Assembly (NCBI GenBank): GCA_023053685.1
Contig: JALIGW010000001.1
Location: 72,952,240 to 73,016,239, forward strand
Direction of reading: 5' to 3'
DNA: 64,000 nt
Origin: Diadophis punctatus similis
Taxonomy: Eukaryota > Chordata > Lepidosauria > Squamata > Dipsadidae
Shown: piece after piece, positions 33,590 to 45,877 of the stretch
Numbering within the stretch: the first letter of the stretch is position 1
How the letters are laid out: each line of letters starts with the position of its first letter
Position numbers and translations under genes: made by a program
Notes under the pieces: model-generated
What the model saw: only the letters and a program-made list of their open reading frames with translations
Databases searched by the model: none
Told to the model about the DNA's origin: nothing

Positions 33590-34600
33590 AAACAAGTTTA
33601 TGTGCGTCACATAGCTGCCATCTTGACTTTTTGGGGGAGGCAAGGTTCTCCTTTGGACACTCAGAACCTCTGGCTAGAAGAAAGAAAGAAAGAAAGAAAG
33701 ATAGGATTTGAACTTTTGTTCTAATATGTTTGATTCGGACAACTTTAATTCTGATATCTTGCTTCTTATACACTGCAATAGTTGGACACGTTAATTGTTT
33801 TGCTAAGAGCAACACACTAATTTAGCTGGAGTTGTTTTCCTATATCGCTGCTTGTGAGGCATCTCACTTTAGGAAGAAGCCTGACTCCTAAATAGACACT
33901 GCAGGATTGTGTTCCAGAAGAAGAAAAGAACTTCTACAGCTTTCACTTCTTTCTCCATTCCTCTCTAGCTATTGTTTTAAAAAAATTACATATTTACCTG
34001 ATTTAACATATTTTGCCACTTTTATTTCAATATATGACCTTTCCCAGGGGTGGGTTCTAGCTTACCTCACTGCCGGTTCTCTTCCTCCTGCGCACAGTGG
34101 CAAAAAAAAAGCCAAAAACAAGATGGCAGCCACATGCACAGTGCTGGAAACTCGGCTTCTGCGCATGTGCAGAAGAAAAAAAACCTCAGAAAAAAATTAC
34201 AAAAATGAAAATAAAAAATAACCACCCCCCAAAGCCAAAAACAAGATGGCAACCGCATGCACAGTGCCAAAAACTCAGCTTCTGCGCATGTGCAGAAGAA
34301 AAAAAACCCGGAAAAAATTCCCCCCCCAAAAAAATCTTTTAAAAAATCCAAAAGAATTTTTTTAAAAAGATGGTGGTGCCCACTGGCACCAACCAAACCG
34401 GTTCTGTGACATCATCATGATGTCACCAGCGGGTTGCTACCGGTTCAGGCGAATCGGTCCAAACCGGGAGGAACCCACCTCTGACCCTTCAAAGTAGCTA
34501 TTAAATAAGCTATTTTGTTTTAAAATAGCTCATTAAAATTTAGTGGACAACTTAGAGAATATGTGCCATCAGCTATTGATGTAGCCTCTCCCCGTTTTCA
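33590..34600 (+). repeat. Paralogous segment, copy 1 (partner 49110-49630)
   Basis: It shares an ordered series of blocks with 49110-49630: GCCATCTTGACTTTTTGG, GATTTGAACTTT, CTTATACACTGCAATAGTTGG, CTACAGCTTTCAC...CTCCATTC, AGTAGCTATTAAATAA, ATAGCTCATTAAAAT, and ATATGCCATxA. Divergence is high, so it is an old duplication or old dispersed repeat. A GAAA run lies at 33680-33702. The MITE at 34045 is present only in this copy. Confidence 0.6.
34045..34483 (-). mobile_element. hAT-like MITE, family A, with internal duplication
   Basis: Ends CAGGGGTGGGTTC and GAACCCACCTCTG. Flanks ACCTTTCC and ACCCTTCA match at 6 of 8. A roughly 90-bp core (GCCAAAAACAAGATGGCA to TGCGCATGTGCAGAAGAAAA) is present twice, from about 34112 and 34230. 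The partner segment at 49.5 kb lacks the element. Confidence 0.82.
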
Positions 34601-36059
34601 ATCTATTTCAAATCCTCTGATTCCAAGGAAAGGGGAACATATTGATGCTTCGTCTTTGTGTGAGGGCTGTTTAATGGCACACTATTAAATGACACAGAGC
34701 TTTATTGGCCTCTGTGGCATTCAAACTATTCGGTGATAGAGGTTTCATTCAAAGGTCTTCAAGGTCTTGTAATAGGTGTCATCCAGTTCAGAGAATCTAA
34801 TTTCTGTACTGCCTTTTTTAATGCTACAGCTTCCAGTTGGAACAGCAGTGTAGAATGCAAAGACAGAAGGCAAGTGGCATACCATCTGCTTCTGTTTTCT
34901 CTGAACATTTTCCCCCAAATGCAATAACAATTATCATATCATATCAAAATGCTGTAGTAATATGACAATATCATTCAGACAAAATGAATTCATAAGGAGG
35001 TTACATAGGAGATCACAACTCGCCTGAATTATAGTATCTTCAACATAGAGTTTATTGTGATCAGAAGATACCAAGGCTGTCCAGGAGATGCAGAGTATTT
35101 ACCTGATTTGTTGTTGTTTTTGTTTTGTTTCTTTTGCAGTATCTGGAGACTGAATCTAAATAAAGAGTGGGTTCAAAAGCTAAGTTATTCCATGATAGTT
35201 GTAACTCTGTAAAGGGTTGTGCTTTCTCAGAAGAAGTTAATGCACATTCTGGGGGTGTTCCAGACACACAACTAAAAGTTATGGCCAAATTTACTTTTTC
35301 CCAGTTTTAGCAAGTGTGCCAGCTGTGGCCTTTTCTGAAGGTGATACAACAGTAAATTGCATGTATATCCCTTTACAAGTGTATTTATGTATATAGAGAG
35401 AGACTGATTTGATGCATCAAATTTGATACAGTTCAAGGTGGTATACATCTTGCTCCTTCCTCCTATCTTCTTCATAATAATAATAACCGTATGAGATAGG
35501 TTCTGTTTGAGTTGCCTTGAAACTGAAAATGGGCGGCATATAATTTTAATGAATAAAATAAATAAATAAGAGAGTCCCTGGCCCAAAGTCACTCCATTGG
35601 CTTCACTGCCACAATCTTGCAAGTCTGATTGTGCTGCACCTCTTTCCCCTTCTTATATTTCATGTATTAAGTCAATATATATATGACCCACATACTAAAA
35701 TTGTTTGCTGTGTATTTAAAATATGTTTTACTCCTTGTCATTTTGGTAATAGAGCTCACATATCTCTGTCAAGATCATCTTCCTTATCTCTACATCGCCA
35801 GGTCTCACAGTCCCTTGGTTGTTATAATTTCTTTTACATGACACTGCCCCCAAATTATTGGACTCTGTTTTTATTTATTAACTTTTAAAATGGACTTGTA
35901 AGTATTGGTTCCAATAAATCTCTTATATAGACCTTTGGGTTCTTTATTTTCTTATTGCACGTTGCTCCTTATACTGTAAATCATGGAATTATAAAGTTAG
36001 AAGAAGACATTTATACAGCGAAATGCAACCCCACTGCTCAGTTGAAGAATCAAAATAAA
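34601..36059. other. Mostly unannotated; LINE tail at about 35495-35572
   Basis: The only clear repeat is GTTTGAGTTGCCTTGAAACT..GGGCGGCATATAATTTT with AAATAAAT, a plus-strand LINE 3' end. No gene is recognised. Confidence 0.5.
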
Positions 36060-36450
36060 GCATCACCAACTATTGGCTGTCTAGGGAAGCTATTATTACA
36101 TTGGATAAATTGTACCCCTTACAATTAGGATTTTGTTTTCCTATCAAAAGAAATGAGGAGGTGATAAGCCACCTGGGAAAATCAAGGGAAATAATCAAAA
36201 CCATAAAAAAGCGAAAGTTAGAATATTTTAGACATGTGATGCGACACCTGGAAAAATATGGCATACTTCACTTAATCCTCCAGGGAAAAATTGAAGGAAA
36301 ATGAGGTCCAGGCATAAGGAGAACATCATGGCTTCAAAATCTAAGGAACTGGTTTGGACAAAACTCAGCAGCACTTTTTCGTGCGGCTGTTGATAAAAAT
36401 AGGATCGCCAACATGATTGCAAACATCTGATGATGGATATGGCACAAGAA
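36060..36450 (+). pseudogene. Non-LTR retrotransposon C-terminal fragment
   Basis: A frame reads KKRKLEYFRHVMRHLEKYG then LILQGKIEGK and, after a stop, SWLQNLRNWFG...LFRAAVDKNRIANMIANI. This is the C-terminal pattern of RTE/R4-type retrotransposons. It is 5'-truncated and broken. It ends near an AAG/GAA run. Confidence 0.65.
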
Positions 36451-36639
36451 GAAGAAGAATCAAAACAAATCTTCCTTCTTCTAATTTAAAAGCATTATTG
36501 TATCCCATGTATCATATTATCAGGTAGTCCTCAACTTTCTTCTCAGTGATGTTATTTTGTTGTTATTTGATGAGTATTTCTATTGTCCCTCAAACTTCTC
36601 CTCTCAAGGGTAAAGTTTCTAAAATCCTGCAACTTAGAA

Positions 36640-38330
36640 TAACATAACATTACATCAAATAACAGGGTTGGAAGGGTCAAGTATCCTGGTCAAGTATCCT
36701 GTTCAAGCAGGATACCATTTCAGACAAATGGTTGTCCAGTCTTTTCTTCAAAACCTCCAGTGAACCTCTGAAGGCAAGCCATTCCACGGATTAATAATTC
36801 TTAATGTCAGGAGTAATTCTCCTTAGTTCTAGGTTGGCTCCCTCTTTACTGATCTTCCATCCTTGTCCTGCTCTCAATTGGTGTGGAGATTAGGTCAACT
36901 CCCTCTTCTCTATGGTAGCCCCTCAAGTATTGAAACATTGCTATCATGTCACACTAGTCCTTCTCTTTGCTAGACTAGATACATACTTCCCTCAACTATT
37001 CATTGTACAGTTTAGCCTCCAGACTCCTTATCGTCTTTGTTGCTTTTCTCTGTACTTTTTCTAAGGCCTGGGCAACTTTTTTGTATTGGAGTGACCGGAA
37101 CTGAATGCAGTAACCTGAGTGTAGATTCAGTTCCATCAGGACTACCTGATACGTGTAGTTGGTCAGCCAGTTGTTAATCCATCTCATGATGGTACTTCTA
37201 TCTCACATTGTTCTATCCTGCCTGTGAACTACTATATCAAATGCCTTACTAAAGTCTAAGTAAACTTCATCCACAGCATTTCCCTGATCCACTAATTTAG
37301 TCAGTTTGCCAAAAAGGGCAACATGGTTTGGCATGATCTGTTTTTGACAAACCCAAAAAAGATGCTGGCTTGTAGTAATTGTGTTGTTTGTTTCTAGGTG
37401 CTTACAAATGTGTTCCTTGATTATATTTTCAAGGATCTTCTTAGGTATTGATGTTAGGCTGATTGGTCTGTAGTTTCCTGGCTCCACTTTTATTCCATTT
37501 TTATAGATTGGAACCACATCAGATTTTTTCCAGTCCACAATGCTCCAGAGCTTCGAAAGTTTTTGTTTAGTAGTTCTGAGATCACATCTGCCAGTTCCTT
37601 CACAACCCTGGGATGTAATCCATTTAATCCTGGCAATTTGAACTCATCTAGAATAAATGGATATTCTCTTACCATTCTCTTGCATATTTTGACTTATATT
37701 CCTGTTCTGTCTCCTACAGTGCTATTTTTGATAGGTTGGACTATTTTTATTTTTTGCACGAGACAGATGCAAAGTATAAATTAAGCAGTTCCACTTTCTC
37801 TCTGTCACTTCCTTGCCACCTTGTTCCATTAGTGGACCAATCATTTCCTTAACTTTTTTCTTGTTTCTTACATATGCTTGCATAAGCGCACCAGCGTGCC
37901 TACCGTCCCTGTCCTACTGTCCTATTGTCCTCTTTCATCGTTACTTTTTACTTATGTTTATACAAATTACTACTATACATGTTTGACAAATAAATAAATA
38001 AAATAAAAATATTGAAATAATTTTATTACTATTATTTTTGGCTTTTGTTGCAAATCTTGATACATTCTAAGCCTTAGCTTTCCTGACTCCTTCCTTGCGG
38101 CTATTTGCTGGTATTTTGTTTTAATTATCTTATACTTGTCCTTTTTTGTCTCTCAGTCTGTCAGAAGTATTTATGCAACCATACTTGTTTGGTCTGGGGT
38201 CACTTGTTTTGGGTTTTTTTCCTCTCTGTGGTATTGTGTTATATTGGGCTTTTATATTCTCATTTTTCAGGCTTTCCCTAGCATCTTGAATTGTTTTCCC
38301 CTTTAGGATTTCCATTCCCGGCATTTAAAA
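36640..38330 (-). pseudogene. CR1 LINE fragment, antisense, interrupted by a LINE tail
   Basis: The minus strand reads LDEFKLPGLNGLHPRVVKEL (about 37640-37580), then WKKSDVVPIYKNG, EPGNYRPISLTSIPKKILEN, and VDEVYLDFSKAFDIVVH with RT motif A. The N-terminal part lies further right to about 38330. It has several stops. The CR1-like 3' end (GGGTTGGAAGGGTC on the plus strand) lies near 36665. The L3-like tail at 37870-38005 is inserted in it. Confidence 0.8.
37870..38012 (+). mobile_element. L3-like LINE 3' tail nested in CR1
   Basis: TGCATAAGCGCACCAGCGTG through TTTGACAAATAAATAAATAA. It breaks the antisense CR1 and is in the opposite orientation. Very short, 5'-truncated. Confidence 0.85.
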
Positions 38331-38700
38331 AATAAAAGAACAAAAACAAAAGCATTTCCCCACAGTAATGATTCTTTGTATTTATTTCCAAAATTTTATT
38401 TCTAATTTATCTGGATAATTAATCCATTTATAATTTTCTAAAACCAAAATTTTAATCATCCTTTTGTTGTTTATCCACCACCACCACGATTAAAATTTCT
38501 TTCAGTAAGGATTGAAGGAAACTCATCTGATGCTATAAAACCATCAATCCAAAGGTTCCTCATAACTGAAAAGCAGTTAACAGATTTATGAAAGTGATTA
38601 GAAAATGAAGTATATGAACCTAATGTCCTTTTAAAGGTTGCCCATCATGGTTTGAGTAATCCCTCATCTCCTAAAGGTCTAAACCCACCAGAAACTGATA
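38013..38700. other. End of the CR1 remnant, then unannotated sequence
   Basis: 38013-38330 continues the antisense CR1. 38340-38700 shows no gene or recognised repeat. Confidence 0.4.
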
Positions 38701-39057
38701 TCTTGTGATCTACTTGTGAGGAGCAGCTATCTAGAGCACTTGTGGGCAATCTGGCTACATAGTCAACTTCAAAAGCCACTACAAAAACGTATGCCAACAA
38801 ATAAAGACTGAATGCACCAATTATCATATCAATCAAGAGGAAAACCTCCTGTGCACAAAATCCAACCGTGCATTCTACAATTTTGTAAACAACAAATTTA
38901 AAGAGATGAGAACCATCCCACCCCTAAAAGGACCTAACAATAAAGACTGTAATTATAAAACCATTAAAGCCAACCTCTTTAACACATTCTTCAGCTCAGT
39001 CTTTGTAAACAGCAACAACTCATGTCCAATATTTCTAGTCAAACCACAAACAATTAC

Positions 39058-39117
39058 AATTTATTTATTAGTTGCATTTGTATGCCGCCCACTCCACAGA
39101 GACTCTGGGTGGCTATG
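39058..39117 (-). mobile_element. Tiny LINE tail nested in the L3-like LINE
   Basis: TTTATTTATTAGTTGC then TGTATGCCGCCCACTCC and GAGACTCTGGGTGGC, the inverse of the L2-like LINE 3' end. It interrupts the L3-like frame upstream of motif A. Confidence 0.7.
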
Positions 39118-39300
39118 ATCTAATGCACACCGATTTTACAGAAGACAATGTTGGAAAGGCACTACGCAATCTAAAACCATCTCTATCCATTGGACCAGAT
39201 GGACTATGTGCCTACTTCTTAAAAAAAATTCCACTGCCCTAGCAGAACCACTGAGCATAATTTTTGATAAATCTTTCAGGACCAGCTCCCTACCCAACCT

Positions 39301-40566
39301 ATGGTCACTAGCCACAGTCATCCCTATCTTCAAAAAGGGAGACCCCAGCCCAATTACAGACCAATCTCTTTATGTTGCGTCACCTGCAAAGTCATGGAAT
39401 CAATTATTAACCAATTCATTACCCTCCACTTAGAGACAAACAACCTACTCTCTCACAAACAATTTGCTTTCAGAAAAAAATTATCCTGCAATCTACAACT
39501 TCTACACTGTAAAAACATATGGACTACACAATTTGATCAGGGCAAAGCAATAGATGCAATTTACATAGACTTCTGCAAAGCCTTTGACTCAGTGGTACAC
39601 AACAAACTACTTCTAAAAGTAAAATCTTATGGCATTTCTGGACCCCTGCACAAATGGATAACTGCATTCCTGTCAAACAGGCAACAAGTGGTCAAAATAG
39701 GAAGCGCTTTATCAAACCCTGTACCTGTTAACAGCAGTGTTCCCCAAGGCAGTGTTTTAGGACCAACTCTCTTTATTCTTTACATAAATGACCTTTATGA
39801 TAATATAAAAAGCAACTGTGTCTTCTTTGCAGATGATGTAAAATTATTCAACACCACCAACAATACTACTATCCTTCAAAAAGACCTTGACTATATATCA
39901 GAATGGTCAAACAAGTGGCAACTTCAAATCTCAATCAACAAATGCTGAGTCTTACACACTGGCAAAAATAATCAGAACACAAAATACGAACTAGATGATC
40001 ATGACCTTGTTGTCGATCCTCACTCAGTAAAGGACCTTGGAGTACTCATCTCTCATGATCTAAGTGCCAGAGCCCACTGCAACAGCATTGCTAAGAAGGC
40101 ATTAAGAGTGGTTAGCCTAATCTTGTGTAGCTTCTTCTCTGGTAATATTGTACTTTTAACCAGAGCATATAAAACATTTGCTAGACCAATTCTTGAATAC
40201 AGCTCATCTGTCTGGAACCCACACTACATATCGGACATTAATATAATTGAGAATGTCCAGAGATATTTCACAAGAAGAGTACTACATTCCTCTGTTCACA
40301 ACAGAATGCCGTATGAAACCAGACTTGAAATTTTGGGCCTAGAAAATTTAGAACTACGCCACCTTTGATCTGACCTAAGTGTAGCACACAAAATTATATG
40401 CTACAATGTCCTACCTGTTAATGACTACTTCAGCTTCAACCGCAACAATACACGAGCTCACAATAGATACAAACTTAATGTAAACCGCTCCAAACTTGAT
40501 TGCAAAAAATTTGACTTCAGCAGCAGAGTGTTCAATGCCTGGAACACATTGCCTGTATTGTTGTCT
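39301..40566 (+). pseudogene. L3-like LINE reverse transcriptase and C-terminal domain
   Basis: Codons 1-215 of the open part hold NYRPISLCC (18-26), the motif A region AIYIDFCKAFDS (with the catalytic Asp at 90), SVPQGSVLGPTLFILYIND (146-164) and FADDV (176-180, catalytic Asp pair). A TGA ends it at 39948. The same frame then continues (YSSSVWNPHYIS, RMPYETRLEILGLENLELRHL) to a second TGA at about 40368, and on again. Both stops could have come from CGA by CpG decay. The endonuclease is missing, so this copy is dead. Confidence 0.85.
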
Positions 40567-40869
40567 CTGTAGATTCTTCCCCAAACCCCAAAACTTTAAT
40601 CTTAAACTGTCTACCGTTGACCTCACCCCATTCCTAAGAGGTCTGTAAGGGGACCTTACATAAGCGCACCAGCGTGCCTACCATCCCTGTCCTAAAGTCC
40701 CCATGTATTCATAAAATATCATGTACTCAAAACCATGCTTGTACTTCTTATATATTCATTTTTTTGTACTTCTTATATATTGTACTTCTTATATATTCAT
40801 TCATTATATATACTTTGTCTGTAATCATATACACACTTGACAAAATAAATAAATAAATAAAAATAAATC

Positions 40870-42204
40870 TCAAGTCCTCTCCTTGTCCAGAAAAGAATTA
40901 TTGAAAGGACAATCTACTTGCCAGATTTTCATTCCACCACAATGGTTGGCTCCACTTTCTGCAGAGCTGTCTTCAGTCCACTATTTCTTTCCCAGAAGCT
41001 CCACACCTATTAGTTACAACATTTAAATCAAAGAAAGTATCACAACAGATGAGATGGACAACAAACTATGCAGATCATATGGTGAGGGGAAGGGAAATCA
41101 GGGATTCCAATATATTTGGAGACCACCAGGTTGTGGAAGGCTGCAATATGGTTTCTTCTGTCTAAAACATTTACAAATACTGTGTTCCTTGTTTAGCAGT
41201 TATAAACTGTACAAGATAGTCCTCACTTCTTTTAATTTCAAATTGCAATAAATGATGTTAAAAGATTATAGCTATCTATAAAATAATTGTAGCAAGGATA
41301 AGCTCCAAAATATTCTGATCATTATACATATTATTCCAAACTCAACTTATTTATCTTCATGTTTTTACTAAATGGTCTTACTTTAATTGACACCATTCTG
41401 TGTGGAAAATATAGTATTTTGTGTCTTACATCATGGCATTGTATAAGTAAGGAATTGCCATCAACGGGATCAGAATCTATCCCTTTAAGACAAGGAATCC
41501 TAGGACCAAAATTGCAAATGTGTGGCTGTGTGCCAGACCATATTTGCCTCTAGCTCTGTTTAAGTCACTCTGATGGAAAACCTGCATTTTCTGCTTTAAT
41601 TGAAATCTGTTCTCTGCCGGTGGATAGATGGTGAGTGACAGAACTTGGTCTATCCTGTGGCTGGACACTTGTTTTAATGATTATGCTAGAAAGCAATTTG
41701 ATATTAAATAGCTCAAGTAATTCCTGAAGGAGGGGGAGAAAGCAACATGAACAGCCAGTCAAATGTCAAACAGGCTGTACAGCAAATATCCTTCAGAAAT
41801 GCAAGGTATTTGCTGTAAGACAGATCATTCCTTCATTCTTTCTCATTAAGCTTAAATGTACTGTCATACAAGGCCATAAATGTAGCTTTATGCAACTCCT
41901 AGTTTAATAAATGAGGAAGCATTATTGTAAAGATTATTTCTCCTTTCTCCAGTTTTCTTCCAGAAAACTTTAGTTGTTTATATGGATCCAATTATCTGAG
42001 ACATAGAACTATAGGATAGAAAAGAATGTAAAACTGGATTCTGGCTATGTTTCCAATCAAATAACTTCATTAATAGCCATAAGGGTAAAAAACAGCAATG
42101 TGATTACCAATAAGTGCTGTGTTGAATGTAACTCTTAAAAAAAATCTAACATTTAACTCTGTTCATTTAATGAACTGTCAAAGTTCTATCCCATTGTCAG
42201 AAGG
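40870..42204. other. Unannotated stretch
   Basis: No gene or repeat family is recognised. Confidence 0.45.
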
Positions 42205-42790
42205 CTGTGCAGGTTTGGATGGCAAGGGACTGTCCCCGACTCAATCTGTATAAGACAAAGTGGTTATGGGTGTCTGAGCTCTTCAGATGTGGGCGTATTC
42301 CAATTTTCACCTTGGATGTGATGGGATTTCCCCATTCAAGCATGGTGTGTAATGGGGGGGGGGTGTCTTCCTGAACTCAGCTCTCCTGATCAATGAGTGG
42401 CAAAGTGGCTATGAAGGCACTTGTCCAGCTTCATCTGCTGTGCCAGTTGCACCTTTCTCTTGATTGGGGCCCTTCAGTCAGTCACTCATGCCCTGGTCAC
42501 TTCATGGCTTAACTACTGGAGTGTGCCGTATGTGGGGCTGCCATTGAAGACCACCCAGAAGCTTCAGCCAGTCCATAATATAGTAGCATTGGCAGTGGGC
42601 ATGCTTTGGTATATATGTAACACTTCATAACCCACATTGGTTGCTTGTTTGCTTCTGGATAAAAGTCAAGGTGGTAGTAGGTATAAAGTTCTACAAGGCA
42701 TATGGCTGGTTACTTGAAGGACCACCTGCCTCCCATATTATCTACCCTGCCGGTTCAATATGGTGGGGTTGGTGCCCTCTGGATTACATT
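42205..42790 (+). pseudogene. Degenerate L2-like LINE fragment
   Basis: Reads in pieces: LQSVTHALVTSWLNYWSVPY, VGLPLKTTQKLQPVHNI, the same region as the LINE at 22490-23577 (THALVTSRLDYCNTLYMGLP). Strongly decayed, with a G run at 42354-42363. Confidence 0.75.
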
Positions 42791-43715
42791 GATTAAATAG
42801 CATCACCTATCAGGATCCCAGAAATGTATCTTCTCAGAAGCAGTGCTGCCCTCTGCCTTTGTCCTTCTCTACTACTGACTCCCCCTGGTTTGAATCTACT
42901 GTTTGAACTATTTTAGACAAGGCTTCAATTTCTTTGCCCTGGTTAAATTTTTGTTTGTCAAATAACAGGAATTGCTCAGGTATTAACTGCTTTAATGGTG
43001 CATAGTTTAGCTTTGATTTCAATTTTTTCCAAACTCATTTGATGTATTTGATAGAAGTACTTTCTTTGACATGATTCTATAATAAATTGGAAGCTTTCAA
43101 AATTCCCAAATATTTATAGCCTTCTTCTGATGCTCTGCCTTGGTCAAATCTTCATTATTAAACTTTATTATATCACCTTCAACAATGTGCCTGTCTTTGT
43201 AGTGATGATTGCATACCATCAATGCCAAATCCCATTCCAATACTATTACTGAATTTTTTAATAAAGAATCTAGTTGAGCCTTTGTATTTTCAAGTAATTT
43301 TAAGTCATCCATACACAATAAATGTGAAATCTGTATTCTTTTTTTTTTTGACCAATTCATATCCACAGTTTGTCTTATTCAAAATTGTTGTCAGTGGGGC
43401 AACTGATAATGTAGGAAGGAAATCAAACCTTCCCTGTCATTCAATTTTCCCTCTGTTCCACACCATTCAAATCTCCCCAGCATTTCCAACTCAAAAGTTA
43501 GGAATTACATTTGAAACAAAGGTAACAAATTTGACAAAGAAGTTGAAATTGGCCAAAGGTGCTAACCTATTGAGATAAATATTCCTTTCATGATGCTGGA
43601 GATCCCACTGATTAATAAACAAAAGTTCCTTTACTTTACAAGACTACCACTTCTGTTTATAATGCTAATTGAGCAGGAAATAAGTAAAAAAACCCTACAG
43701 TTCAGAAGAAGGCTA
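42791..43715. other. Unannotated stretch, possibly old LINE
   Basis: The minus strand at 43366-43097 reads SHLLCMDDLKLLENTKAQLD, which resembles a retrotransposon palm region (MDDLKL). I cannot place the rest. No host gene is seen. Confidence 0.4.
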
Positions 43716-43754
43716 TGCAGATTCTCAGTCATTCAGGTCATGGTTGTCCCAAAG

Positions 43755-44002
43755 GTGCTTTTTTAGGAGGCAACTGGATTTTCTTGTTTTTCTTTGAAGA
43801 CCTTTCCCTGAGGACACAGATAAACTTCCAAGTGACCTCAATGACTCTCTAAAAGAATGCAAATGACCAGCTGTCTGCAAGGAGTATAAATCCTTCCATT
43901 CCCCACCATCCAATCAGAGCTGAAGAAGCTTCTTGGATGAGAAGTGAAACGTCTTCAAAGAAAAACAAGAAAGTCCAGTTGCCTCCTGAAAAAGTACCTT
44001 TG
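43755..44002. repeat. Inverted repeat with 57-bp arms
   Basis: The arm at about 43758-43812 (GGAGGCAACTGGATTTTCTT..TTTCTTTGAAGACC) is the near-perfect inverse of 43946-44002 (GTCTTCAAAGAAAAAC..AGTCCAGTTGCCTCC). The spacer contains TTGGATGAGAAGTGAAACGT. The ending GAAAC[GA]TCT.CAA also appears near 11730. It is a known kind of dispersed vertebrate repeat, possibly Penelope-like; I am not sure. Confidence 0.7.
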
Positions 44003-44019
44003 GTACAGCTGGGCAGGAT

Positions 44020-44344
44020 GCCTGACCCTCTAGTGCCCCCTTTTGGAGAACGTGTTAATTATACTTTCAAAGAATTCCTACAAGGGGGGGCTCTTTCCAT
44101 ACAGTTTCAAAGAAGAATGGGAGGACTTTTCTTACAAAAACTACCCAGGGAAACTTGACCCTTGAGACCATCTGTGATAGTCGATCTGGTACTCTGCCTG
44201 TATTGTGCTCTCAGTAAAAAAATTCTCTGCTTCAAGCATCTGCCTTTCTCCTGCATTCTTTCAAACAAATCTGGTTAAGAAACAGACCTGGTTTTCTTTC
44301 TAACAGTAGTATAAAGATAATGGAATCTTAGAAAATTCCACATT
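44020..44344. other. Unannotated stretch
   Basis: No gene is recognised; 44160-44290 has an LTR-like feel (pyrimidine-rich, many CT pairs) without boundaries that I can support. Confidence 0.35.
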
Positions 44345-45020
44345 TGGAATTTGGAATGCGTTCTACATGGGGCTGCCCTTGAAGAGCATCCGGAAGCTCC
44401 AGTTGGTGCAAAATGTAGCAGCCCATATGGTTTTCTGCAGACCCCAGTGTGCACATGTATCACCTCTCCTGCGGGAGCTGCAATGGCTGCCGATTTGCTT
44501 CCGGGTGCAATTCAAGGTGCTGGTTGTCACCTTTAAAGCCCTTCATGGCTTGGGACCAGGTTATCTGAGGGACCGTCTCTTGCCGGTCACATCTACCTGA
44601 GCAGGGAGGCAGGGAATGCTGTGGGTCGCATCCCTGAGGGAGATACACCTGGTGGGACCCAGAAGAAGGGCCTTCTCCATGGTAGCCCCCTCTCTCTGGA
44701 ACATCATTCCCTCAGAGATTAGAACGGCCCCCACTCTAATACTCTTCCAGAAGGTGCTGAAGACCTAGTTCTGCCAGTGGGCCTGGGGAACCCAGAGTGG
44801 GATAGAGCCCATTAAATGGCTCATGTGATCTGCTGGACGGGGTGGGGGGGTGGGGAGTGATTTTATTATGATTTTATTACTATATTAATTTATTTGATTT
44901 TTAATTAGTTTTATTGTTTTTAAATGTGCTTTTTATATTCTGTAAGCCGCCTTGAGTCGCCATGGGCGAAGAGGCGGCAATATAAATTTAATAATAATAA
45001 ATAAATAAATAAATAATCTG
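44345..45020 (+). mobile_element. L2-like LINE 3' fragment
   Basis: The frame at 44367-44600 reads MGLPLKSIRKLQLVQNVAAH, LRELQWLPICFRVQFKVLVV, FKALHGLGPGYLRDRLLP, the same C-terminal domain as at 22673-23575. The 3' end has AAGCCGCCTTGAGTCGCCAT, GAGGCGGCAATATAAATTTA, and AAT/AAAT tail. Confidence 0.85.
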
Positions 45021-45230
45021 CTGAAACAAAATGCATTGTCAGGAAACATTGGAAAGTTAACAGATATATAATAGTCAGTTGCCAATAGATCATGCTCAAA
45101 AGAACAATTCATCACCATTTGGTGTAGCATTAACTAGCTAGTCCTGCATGCTAGCTTTCCAAAAAGAGTAAGTTGAAATCTGGGTTAATTACTCACAACT
45201 CCTGTGTAGGCTATTAATGAATTGTGTTGG

Positions 45231-45350
45231 TGGGGAAAGCTTTAATTTAAGTAGAAAACATAAATAACAGGCTCAGGCGGAAGACCTGTAGGGCTCCATC
45301 ACACTCAACCTAAGAATTCCTGCTTATTAGTTTGTTTGCTTAAAACAGAA
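45231..45350 (+). repeat. Direct repeat of about 118 bp, copy 1 (partner 45878-45998)
   Basis: GGGGAAAGCTTTAATTTAAG through TTTGTTTGCTTAAAACA recurs at 45878-45998 with only a handful of differences. The intervening 530 bp include a SINE. Confidence 0.88.
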
Positions 45351-45507
45351 TATAACTTTCTTACGGTCATAGACCAGCAATAGACATCACTGTTCACAAT
45401 ATATTAAAAAATAGTACTGACATTAATAGTGGATAATAACATCCCTGTTAAGAAAATACATGTTCTCAAACAGTTAGAGTCATTCCCTGGTTTACGTGAG
45501 TGGAAAT

Positions 45508-45752
45508 AGCAATAGCAATAGCACTTAGACTTATATACCGCTTCACAGTGCTTTACAGCCCTCTCTAAGCGGTTTACAGAGTTCAGCATATTGCCCCCAA
45601 TAATCTGGGTCCTCATTTTACTGATCTCAGAAGGATGGAAGGCTGAGTCAACCTTGAGCCTAGTGAGATTTGAACAGCTGAACTGCTGAACTAGCAGTCA
45701 GCTGAAGTAGCCTGCAGTGCTGCATTTAACCACTGCGCCACCTCGCCAATAA
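45508..45752 (-). mobile_element. Sauria-type SINE
   Basis: Plus strand runs from AATAGCACTTAGACTTATAT to CCACTGCGCCACCTCG, the inverse of the full Sauria SINE. The flanks ACGTGAGTGGAAATA and ATGTGAGTAAATA look like a target duplication with small changes. Confidence 0.88.
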
Positions 45753-45877
45753 GTATGTGAGTAAATATAATTTTCCAAAAATTGTTAGAGATATCTCCAA
45801 AAAATTGGCACAAGTTGACAGCTATAATTCTGTAACCAATTTTTTTTCTTGTGGACATTGCAGCAACACAGAATTAG

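Larger units (their letters stand above)
38700..40860 (+). mobile_element. CR1/L3-like LINE, 5'-truncated, with complete 3' end
   Basis: It covers the end of the endonuclease-RT linker, the RT domain, the C-terminal domain, a 3' UTR (TAAGCGCACCAGCGTGCCTA) and an AAATA tail at 40846-40868. A small antisense LINE tail is inserted at 39058-39117. The frame is mostly preserved, broken by a few TGA codons. It looks moderately young. A snake L3-type family is likely but inferred from memory. Confidence 0.88.
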
